50,852 nucleotides of DNA, from contig JAHDQA010000037.1 of assembly GCA_018434075.1 (NCBI GenBank), positions 1 to 50,852 on the forward strand. The letters are read 5' to 3'. This DNA is from Tissierellaceae bacterium (GTDB lineage: Bacteria > Bacillota > Clostridia > Tissierellales > Tissierellaceae). Shown piece after piece: positions 45,101 through 50,852 of this stretch. The notes under the pieces were generated by a model. That model did no database searches, was not told the DNA's origin, and saw only the letters and a list, made by a program, of their open reading frames with translations. Position numbers and translations under genes: made by a program. The first letter of the stretch is position 1. Every line of letters begins with the position of its first letter.

Positions 45101-48100
45101 ACTTTTTAATTCATGACTATTTCTTTGCTAAGTCAATAGACAAGGTAAGAAGTGGTGGAGTAATTGCATTTATTACTTCCAGTGGAACAATGGATAAAAA
45201 GGATGATTCAATTCGTAGATATCTGGGTGCAAGATGTGAGTTTCTTGGGGCTATAAGACTTCCAAATAATACTTTTAAAGGTATGGCTGGAACTGAAGTA
45301 ACTAGTGATATTATTTTCCTTAAAAAGAAGGAATCAGTAATAGAAAGAGAAGAGCCATGGTATGAACTTGGAATAGATGATAAGGGTTTAAGTTACAACA
45401 AATATTTTGTCGAAAATCCACAAATGGTACTTGGTCAAATGACAGAGGTATCTGGTCGATTTGGGAAGACCACTACCTGTCAAGCCAAGGATAATCATGA
45501 TTTAAAATCTGAACTTTCACAAGCTATAAACAAGATTCAAGGAAAGATTGAGCCTATAAAAGTTGAAAGAGAGGAAGGAGAAAAAGAAGCTGAGATTATT
45601 CCAGCTGATGAAAATGTAAAGAACTTCTCATTTACCGAAAAAGATGGAAAGGTCTATATGAGAGAAGACTCCATAATGAGAGAAGTTGATAGGAATGATA
45701 AAGACCTAGATAAAATCAGAGATTATATAGCTCTTGGAAATGCTCTTAGAGAAGTGATTGATTTACAGTTAGAAGATAGAAGTGAAGTTGAAATTAGACT
45801 GGCACAGAAAAAGCTTAATGATATATATGATGAATTTAGCAAGAAAAATGGGTTTATAAATGGAAGAATGAATACAAGGCTTTTATCTGAGGATAGTAAT
45901 TTTGCTCTTATTTCAAGTATTGAAAAACTTGAGGAAGGAAAGTTTAAAGAAAAGGGCGATATATTTACAAAACGAACAATAAAAAAGGCTGTGCCAGTAA
46001 CTCATGTGGACACACCAGACGAAGCCCTTATTCTTTCTATTGCAGAAAAAGGAAGAGTAGACCTTGGATATATGGAGGAACTTACAGACCTTGATGAAAA
46101 AGTCTTAGTAGAGAGTTTAAAAGGCAAGATCTTTCTTGATATTAAGGAATTTGACAGAGAAAACAATGCACTTCCCTTTACAGAGAAAGAAAAGCACAAT
46201 CCTATGGCCTTTAACTATGTAAGTGCTGATGAATATTTAAGTGGAAACATCAGAGATAAGATAAATGTTTTAAATGAATATATAAATTATATTGAGGGTT
46301 CTATAGGCTTTATGGATAAGGATAATTCTAATTTCAAACAAATAGAAGACAATCTTGCAAACCTCAAAATACAAAAACTGAGCCTTGAGGAAGTAATGCC
46401 AAAGGAACTCACTGCTTCAGAAATCACAGTAAGACTTGGAGCTACATGGATACCAGAAAAAGATGTAGAAAACTTTATCTTTGAAACTCTTAAAACACCA
46501 GGATTTGCAAGATGGGATATTCATGTTAGATACTCACCTTTTACAGCTGAATGGAGAATTGAGGGTAAGAGCAAGGATGGAGGAAATGACCTTGCAAATA
46601 TGACCTATGGTACTAGTAGAGTTAATGCTTATAAGATTATAGAAGATGCCCTTAATCTTAAAGAAACAAAGGTATGGGATAGGGTTACAAATCCTGATGG
46701 TAGTAGGTCTTCCATACTCAATAAAAAAGAAACAATGCTTGCAAGTCAGAAACAGGAACTTTTAAAAGAAGAGTTTAAAAATTGGATATTTAAAGATCCA
46801 GACAGGAGACACCGTTTAGAAAAGCTTTATAATGAAAAATTTAATTCTGTGCGTAACAGGGAATATGATGGAAGTAATATTCGCTTTGAAGGCATGAATT
46901 CAGGTATTATCCTTAAAGACCATCAAAAAAATGCAGTTGCAAGAACACTTTATGGTGGAAATTCCCTTCTTGCCCATACAGTAGGTGCAGGTAAGACCTT
47001 TGAAATGATTGCTTCTGCAATGGAGTCAAAAAGGCTTGGAATGAGTAACAAGGCATTATTTGTAGTGCCTAACCATCTAACTGAACAAATAGGAAGGGAC
47101 TTTATGGAACTTTATCCTGGAGCAAATATTATGGTTGCTACCAAGAAAGATTTCCAACCTAAGAATAGAAAGAGATTCATAGGTAAGATTGCAACAGGAG
47201 AATATGATGCAGTTATCATAGGGCACTCACAATTTGAAAAGATACCTATGAGTAAAGAATATCAAGAAAATCATATAAATAGGGAAATTGAAGGAATCCT
47301 AGAATACATTGAAGAGTATAAGTATGACAGAAGTCAGAATTTCACAGTAAAGCAGCTACAAAATACTAAAAAGAAACTTGAAAGTAGACTAAAAAAACTT
47401 AATGATGATTTTAAAAAAGATGATGTTGTTACCTTCGAGGAACTAGGAATTGATAAGCTTTTTGTGGATGAGGCCCATAATTATAAAAATCTATTTCTTT
47501 ATACAAAAATGAGGAATGTGGCAGGAATAGGTCAGAGTGAAGCACTCAAATCTTCTGATATGTTTATGAAATGTCGATATTTAGACGAAATGACGGGAGG
47601 AAAGGCAGTAGTTTTTGCTACAGGTACTCCAGTCTCAAACAGTATGACTGAGCTTTATACTATGCAACGCTATCTTCAATATGATGAACTTGAAAAGAAC
47701 AACCTGCAACATTTTGATTCATGGGCAAGTACCTTTGGTGAAACTGTAACGGCAGTAGAGCTTTCACCTGAAGGAGATAAATATAGAGCTAAAACAAGAT
47801 TTAGCAAATTTTATAACCTTCCTGAACTTATGGGCATGTTTAAAGAAGTGGCAGATATAAAAACAGCAGATATGCTTGATTTAAAAGTTCCTGAAGCAGA
47901 GTATGAGACAATAGTGACAAAGCCTACAGATGAGCAGAAAGAGGTCTTAAAAGGTATTTCAGAGCGAGCAGACAGGGTAAGGGATAGAAGGGTAGAACCA
48001 GAAGAAGATAATATGTTAAAAATCACGAATGACGGAAAAAAATTAGCCCTTGACCAAAGGCTTATCAATCCTCTTTTACCTGATGATCCTGATAGCAAGG

Positions 48101-49935
48101 TAAATGTATGTGTGAAAAACATTTATTCTATCTGGGATAAAACAAGGGATAATCGTTCAACCCAACTAGTATTTTCTGATATGTCTACTCCAAAGAATGA
48201 TGGAAGTTTTAATGTTTATGATGATATAAGGGACAAGCTTTTGAATATGGGTATTCCAGAAAATGAAATAGCCTTTATCCATGATGCTAATACAGAAAAA
48301 CAGAAAGATGAATTGTTTTCCAAAGTACGTAAAGGCCATGTAAGGATTCTTTTAGGGTCTACCCAAAAGATGGGAACAGGTACTAATGTACAAAATAGAC
48401 TCATTGCTACCCATGACCTTGATGTACCTTGGAGACCTGCAGATTTAGAGCAAAGGGCAGGTCGTATTGTAAGGCGTGGCAATAGAAATGATAAGGTGAA
48501 AATATTTAGATATGTTACTGAAAACACCTTTGATAGCTACCTCTGGCAAACCATAGAAAATAAGCAAAAATTCATTTCTCAAATTATGACCTCAAAAACA
48601 CCCGCTAGAGTGGCAGAAGATGTTGATGAGAATACCCTATCCTATGCTGAAATAAAAGCCTTAGCAACAGGTAATCCCCTTATAAAAGAAAAGATGGACT
48701 TAGATATTGAAGTTACAAAATTAAAGATGTTAGAAGGAAACTATAAGAGCAATCTTTATAGTCTTGAAGATAAAATTATTAAGACCTATCCTAGAGAAAT
48801 TGAGAAATATGAAAAATTGATTGAGGGAGCAAAAAAGGATATTGTTAGAACCGAGCCACAGGGTACAGGAGATAATAAGTTTACTTCAATTAAAATTGGT
48901 GATGAAGAAATAAAGGATAGAAAGATTGCAGGAGATAAAATCCTAGAAGCTATTAAAGGAATAAAACTTAGAGATAAGAAGGTTATTGGAGAATATAGGG
49001 GATTTCCTATAGAAGTTACCTATAGCGTTATAACAAATGAACATAACTTTAATCTAAAAGGCTCTAATAATCATTATGGGGACTTAGGGCAAAATAGAGA
49101 TGGAAACATTACAAGGATGGACAATGTAATAGATAAAATTCCAGATAGTCTAAAAAGGTTTGAAGAAAGGCTTGTAGCTACTAAAGAACAATTTGAAATT
49201 GCCAAAGAAGAAGTAAAGAAGCCTTTTGATAAGGCAGAGGAACTAAAAAACAAAGTAGCAAGACTGGCTGAAATCAATAAACTCCTAGATATGGGTGAAG
49301 TAGAGGAATTGGAAAACTTAAGTCCACTCATTGAAGATGTTAAAAGAGCCATAGTTGATTATTTAAATAAAGAATTTGGAGAAGATCATGCTTATGAAGA
49401 GTTTAATACACTTTTTCCAGATGAAGGACATATTGGGCTTGCCTATACAACTACAGAGGATGGTAACCATGAAATACAGTATGAAATAAGTCTGAAAGAT
49501 TATTCCTGGACACAATATGTAGATCATAAAGAAGTATCTCATAGGAGTTATCTTGAAGATGAAGATGGCGGGACAGTTAATAAGGAACAAGCCCTTGAAG
49601 CCTTTCTTTTAGACCTTAAGTATGGGGAGTTTAATGACTATGTAAGGGTTGATGAAAATGATTTAAGGGAAAAATTAGGACTTGAAATAGATGATGATGG
49701 AAATTATTATGATCCACTTGAAAAAGACCTAGATAATGATGGTATACCAGATAGGTATGACAATGATTTTAGGAGCAGCAACTATTTTGAATCTACCTAT
49801 GATGTAGATGGTCTAAAAAAAGATGATAAGGAGTCTACACTTGTAAAACTTAAAAAGTATAAGGCAAAGGTTAGGGAGGAATTTAGTCTGTCACAGGAGG
49901 ACATAGACAAGGAAAAGGATAAGGGTGCAAGATAA
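42196..49935 (+). CDS. Giant multidomain DNA methylase/helicase of conjugative elements
   Basis: 2579 residues in one unbroken frame, behind AGGAGGAGAAAAAGC. Domains by eye: an ArdC-like N-terminus (1-110; [19 protein letters not shown]); a disordered Gly/Arg/Glu/Asp-rich region (about 265-430) that overlaps a second gene; a DUF2958-like part (470-545; [16 protein letters not shown]); an N6-methylase domain (about 860-1080; [10 protein letters not shown] near 886, catalytic-type NVPF near 952); an SF2/SNF2-like helicase with HTVGAGKT (about 1593-1600), DEAH (about 1757) and [11 protein letters not shown] (about 2085-2097); a coiled coil; and a C-terminal domain with [14 protein letters not shown] near 2511. 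It probably modifies and remodels element DNA as antirestriction or in transfer. The role is inferred; the family is widespread in clostridial elements. Confidence 0.92.
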   Translation: MRINDFEHLIQDIKAKVLSNSDEYISLMKTIGNNYKYDFTSQLSIYDKNTSARACGEFDFWRRKFNRTVKRGERGIPIYKNYGEYGKVTYIFDLSQTVSMTRATNQVELWELTNGEDSLRGVLEFNGAFREDETENMTIDEILESIAYMEVINKGNYLLNELKIAPNYRKIFNDFLIESLRIGYAARLDINYEADRNKINDILGSLDEISLTIVGNELNLMVANILERTVAIDKEIDKNKVLTKGVIERYNENREITDKEEKIGGIDDEFRGNVGRISDGREGRERVSDDIWGMRDIGRDNLEDEGSNRESSNEGSDTPDSQIRPGETELHGRGEREIIPRDVPGEKSYEASSRSGRDSQEVHGDGEIEDDGKLWADRGTEGRRLDEVDRSYGELESRVEGDGNEGVRLQLDEEISIDEDQGVDDESASFFVPEYYSKANPQELMNEEILENVPRLGETEEISAADKTVHAAYIIPFRSNWTWYLTEYDPETEDAYGLVAGLEPEWGYFNLKELREIGAERLVLEDFPKTFKELRNSELKKQLSEEEIHRVFFGELDDFTRNEVSQEVDPEILFMQGEEQIDEELIAAKVGTEFIIIPKSNLNHIELDKDERQVLVDGVEYQLYKGKNFEDSREIELFMDEEGYKTYKINDYLIDLKDQELNREPITRDNVIKIWDNPFIITSVREDMLLIEMLPYELKDEYIIDARQVRRLQFESIDEFNEFIYTTELYDFDEEKAKEDEQMTFPFGGFEDIEDRQEDERETPKIENFVITDEIIPESLPPQERLENNINAIKVLKTLEKENREANREEQEILAKYVGWGGLSEVFDESKTGQWERARNFLKENLSLSEYEDCEESTLTAFYTPKTVIDGIYQALENMGFENGNILEPSCGVGSFMGSLPESMKKSKVYGVELDSISGNIARKLYPENNVQVKGFEETSFSNNFFDVAIGNVPFGEFKVNDRLYDKNNFLIHDYFFAKSIDKVRSGGVIAFITSSGTMDKKDDSIRRYLGARCEFLGAIRLPNNTFKGMAGTEVTSDIIFLKKKESVIEREEPWYELGIDDKGLSYNKYFVENPQMVLGQMTEVSGRFGKTTTCQAKDNHDLKSELSQAINKIQGKIEPIKVEREEGEKEAEIIPADENVKNFSFTEKDGKVYMREDSIMREVDRNDKDLDKIRDYIALGNALREVIDLQLEDRSEVEIRLAQKKLNDIYDEFSKKNGFINGRMNTRLLSEDSNFALISSIEKLEEGKFKEKGDIFTKRTIKKAVPVTHVDTPDEALILSIAEKGRVDLGYMEELTDLDEKVLVESLKGKIFLDIKEFDRENNALPFTEKEKHNPMAFNYVSADEYLSGNIRDKINVLNEYINYIEGSIGFMDKDNSNFKQIEDNLANLKIQKLSLEEVMPKELTASEITVRLGATWIPEKDVENFIFETLKTPGFARWDIHVRYSPFTAEWRIEGKSKDGGNDLANMTYGTSRVNAYKIIEDALNLKETKVWDRVTNPDGSRSSILNKKETMLASQKQELLKEEFKNWIFKDPDRRHRLEKLYNEKFNSVRNREYDGSNIRFEGMNSGIILKDHQKNAVARTLYGGNSLLAHTVGAGKTFEMIASAMESKRLGMSNKALFVVPNHLTEQIGRDFMELYPGANIMVATKKDFQPKNRKRFIGKIATGEYDAVIIGHSQFEKIPMSKEYQENHINREIEGILEYIEEYKYDRSQNFTVKQLQNTKKKLESRLKKLNDDFKKDDVVTFEELGIDKLFVDEAHNYKNLFLYTKMRNVAGIGQSEALKSSDMFMKCRYLDEMTGGKAVVFATGTPVSNSMTELYTMQRYLQYDELEKNNLQHFDSWASTFGETVTAVELSPEGDKYRAKTRFSKFYNLPELMGMFKEVADIKTADMLDLKVPEAEYETIVTKPTDEQKEVLKGISERADRVRDRRVEPEEDNMLKITNDGKKLALDQRLINPLLPDDPDSKVNVCVKNIYSIWDKTRDNRSTQLVFSDMSTPKNDGSFNVYDDIRDKLLNMGIPENEIAFIHDANTEKQKDELFSKVRKGHVRILLGSTQKMGTGTNVQNRLIATHDLDVPWRPADLEQRAGRIVRRGNRNDKVKIFRYVTENTFDSYLWQTIENKQKFISQIMTSKTPARVAEDVDENTLSYAEIKALATGNPLIKEKMDLDIEVTKLKMLEGNYKSNLYSLEDKIIKTYPREIEKYEKLIEGAKKDIVRTEPQGTGDNKFTSIKIGDEEIKDRKIAGDKILEAIKGIKLRDKKVIGEYRGFPIEVTYSVITNEHNFNLKGSNNHYGDLGQNRDGNITRMDNVIDKIPDSLKRFEERLVATKEQFEIAKEEVKKPFDKAEELKNKVARLAEINKLLDMGEVEELENLSPLIEDVKRAIVDYLNKEFGEDHAYEEFNTLFPDEGHIGLAYTTTEDGNHEIQYEISLKDYSWTQYVDHKEVSHRSYLEDEDGGTVNKEQALEAFLLDLKYGEFNDYVRVDENDLREKLGLEIDDDGNYYDPLEKDLDNDGIPDRYDNDFRSSNYFESTYDVDGLKKDDKESTLVKLKKYKAKVREEFSLSQEDIDKEKDKGAR
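42998..43429 (+). CDS. TnpV-family protein encoded out of frame inside the giant helicase gene
   Basis: About 143 residues in the frame one base away from the helicase frame. The second half matches the TnpV family of Tn4451-like elements: a helical [20 protein letters not shown] segment, then [22 protein letters not shown], equivalent to the G(V/I)TEQLKAEN.M.W...MNNIR stretch of TnpV, and an ending like its (L/V)IYA. A ribosome site GGAGG (42985-42989) lies eight bases before ATG 42998 (five before ATG 42995). The helicase frame over the same bases is low-complexity. The function of TnpV is unknown. Expression is inferred from the site and the family match. Confidence 0.72.
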   Translation: MSFEEMLEEYLMEEKVENEYQMIFGECETSEEITLKMKEVTEKVLMKDQTHLTHRFAQARLNFMVEEKERLFQEMFLEKSLMKHLLEVEETAKRFMEMEKSRMMESFGLTEELKAEDWMKWTGLMENLNHELREMAMKEYVYN

Positions 49936-50121
49936 TATAAAACTTTATTTTTGGTAAATTCTATGAATTTATTAAAAATAAAGTCAACAGGGGTTATTAG
50001 GGGGTGTAGCCCCCTGATACACTGACACAAGCTCTGAGGAAACTCGGAGTTTTTCCTTTTTTAAAAACTATAAATACATTGTTAAAGAGAATTACAAATG
50101 AAAACCGTAAGGAGGAATATT
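49936..50121. other. Non-coding gap with hairpins after the giant gene
   Basis: The gap contains GGGGG-TGTAG-CCCCC (50000-50014), a short GC-rich hairpin unusual in this AT-rich context, preceded by a related GGGG at 49990-49993, then the terminator at 50032-50062. No promoter with good boxes was found. A transfer origin could lie here, but no known nick-site motif is recognised. Confidence 0.4.
50032..50062 (+). terminator. Terminator downstream of the giant helicase gene
   Basis: CTCTGAG (50032-50038), the tetraloop GAAA, and CTCGGAG (50043-50049) pair with one G-U, then TTTTTCCTTTTTT. A good rho-independent terminator for the topB-methylase-helicase operon. Confidence 0.8.
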
Positions 50122-50292
50122 ATGTTTAATGAAAAAAACAGGCTACTGGAATACTTTGGTCTTAATAGCTATGGTGAAATAATGAACTATATTAGGGAAA
50201 ATCCAGGGGATGAAAAGGTTAAGGAGATAAAGGAATTATTTGAAAGCTATTCTACAGGCCTTGATAGGGAGGTGGATAGGAATGAAAAATAA
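50122..50292 (+). CDS. Small hypothetical protein of the element
   Basis: 56 residues (start MFNEKNRLLEYFGLNSYGEIMNYI), soluble and charged; not recognised. The ATG at 50122 is chosen because GGAGG lies seven bases upstream; an ATG at 50098 has none. The pattern LLEYFGLNSYGEIMNYIRENPGDEKVKEIKELFE resembles the short N-terminal part of the next protein (FNCNSKEELYERIKRQDDEIKPLLEFL), so the two may share an ancestral motif. It overlaps the RadC-like gene by 11 bp. Confidence 0.7.
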   Translation: MFNEKNRLLEYFGLNSYGEIMNYIRENPGDEKVKEIKELFESYSTGLDREVDRNEK

Positions 50293-50728
50293 TTTATATA
50301 GGGAATTCAATTGTAATAGCAAGGAAGAACTTTATGAAAGGATAAAAAGGCAAGATGATGAGATAAAACCTCTTTTAGAATTTTTAGATTATGCCAAGTC
50401 CAATATTAAAAACAATAAAAAAGCAATAGATAGTCCTGATGTCTTAGTAGATTATGTAAAATCAACAACCTTACCTACTAAAGATACCGGGACTATTATT
50501 TTTGTAAATACAAAGAATCATCCTGTTCATCTAAAGAGAACTAGGCTAAGTTGGAAAAACAGTGTGAAGGAGACTTTAAAGGAAGGTTTAATGGCAGGGG
50601 CTAATAGGGTATTCATGGCTTTTTCTAGTGAGACTCCCTACGAAAGAATGGAAGAAACTAAAGATTATTTTGAAAAAATAGGTATGAAAGTTATAGACAC
50701 CATAAATTATGGAAAGACTAACTATTAA
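50282..50728 (+). CDS. RadC/JAB-like protein without the metal-binding motif
   Basis: 148 residues. The middle and C-terminal part fits the RadC-type JAB fold: TGTIIFVNTKNHPVHLKRTRL, WKNSVKETLKEGLMAGANRVFMAFSSETPYERMEETKDYFEKIGMKVIDTINYG. Where active RadC/JAB proteins have the zinc motif HNHPSGDPTPS...D, this has AFSSETPYERM, so it is not expected to be a metalloprotease or nuclease. Such genes are common in conjugative elements and are often called antirestriction proteins by context. The ATG at 50282 follows GGGAGGTGGATAGGA. Confidence 0.7.
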   Translation: MKNNLYREFNCNSKEELYERIKRQDDEIKPLLEFLDYAKSNIKNNKKAIDSPDVLVDYVKSTTLPTKDTGTIIFVNTKNHPVHLKRTRLSWKNSVKETLKEGLMAGANRVFMAFSSETPYERMEETKDYFEKIGMKVIDTINYGKTNY

Positions 50729-50802
50729 AATTCAAGGGGTAAATTAAAAAAATATAGGAATTGATAAAATTAAAAATTAAATAAAACAGGCATAGAAAAA
50801 AG

Positions 50803-50838
50803 ATCCTAAATAGAGAATTTCTTAAATTAGGATTTCTG
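50803..50838 (+). terminator. Stem-loop near the right window edge
   Basis: ATCCTAA (50803-50809) and TTAGGAT (50827-50833) form a 7-bp stem with a 17-base AT-rich loop, followed by TTTCT. A possible weak terminator after the RadC-like gene. The 74 bp between that gene and this hairpin show nothing else. Confidence 0.45.
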
Positions 50839-50852
50839 AACTTTGTATTTAA

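Larger units (their letters stand above)
23150..50852 (+). mobile_element. Tn1549/CTn-like integrative conjugative element (right end outside the window)
   Basis: A colinear rightward gene set typical of clostridial conjugative transposons: pcfB, repA, dnaC-like, antirepressor, virD4, ssb, maff2, trbL, prgI, virB4, CHAP/NlpC hydrolase, DUF4315, DUF4366, topB, methylase, giant helicase, RadC-like. These provide the coupling protein, a minimal Gram-positive type IV secretion channel and DNA-processing helpers. No relaxase, integrase or recombinase of this element is in the window. The left limit is uncertain; the thioredoxin and CopZ-like genes at 22.1-23.1 kb may be its cargo. The hsdR break at 21797 is the leftmost possible edge. 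Confidence 0.85.

Overview
The window looks like a low-GC Gram-positive anaerobe (Firmicutes, probably Tissierellia/Peptoniphilaceae-like). It is AT-rich, has strong GGAGG ribosome binding sites with many TTG/GTG starts, and carries a clostridial-type conjugative element. The genus is inference only; there is no rRNA or other taxonomic marker here.

Region 1 (1-10.6 kb) reads as chromosome. A leftward oppA-B-C-D-F oligopeptide ABC transporter operon is divergent from proA-proB (proline synthesis). Next come a ComK-like regulator whose promoter contains a LexA/SOS-type box, a sigma-70-family factor translationally overlapped with a peptidoglycan amidase, and a membrane-anchored protein of unknown function.

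Region 2 (about 10.7-21.8 kb) is an integrated element with a phage-satellite look. A large serine recombinase, a TnpW protein, a lone HK97-type major capsid protein without a delta domain, and a P4-type primase/helicase run leftward. A TGTAGCA inverted-repeat array next to the primase is a candidate origin. Rightward, a Cro/C1-type regulator precedes a type I restriction-modification set: hsdM, rhuM, hsdS with a three-copy TAEL-type spacer repeat, and an hsdR that breaks exactly at its ATPase P-loop (after 21797).

Between the elements lie a thioredoxin-fold gene and a CopZ-type Zn/[2Fe-2S] protein. The latter has an in-frame UGA after a cysteine and is a candidate selenoprotein.

Region 3 (about 23.2 kb to the right edge) is most of a Tn1549/CTn-like integrative conjugative element. 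It encodes PcfB, RepA, a DnaC-like loader, a BRO/KilA-C antirepressor, VirD4, SSB, Maff2, TrbL (frameshifted), PrgI, VirB4, a CHAP/NlpC-type hydrolase, DUF4315, DUF4366, a von Willebrand A/coiled-coil surface protein, topoisomerase III, a C5 cytosine methylase, a 2579-residue methylase/helicase and a RadC-like protein. The modules are separated by three related stem-loops. Relaxase and integrase are not seen and would be expected to the right of the window.

The most striking observations are: a TnpV-family gene encoded out of frame inside the giant helicase gene with its own Shine-Dalgarno sequence; the candidate selenoprotein; the capsid-bearing satellite-like element; and the SOS-type box in the ComK-like promoter.
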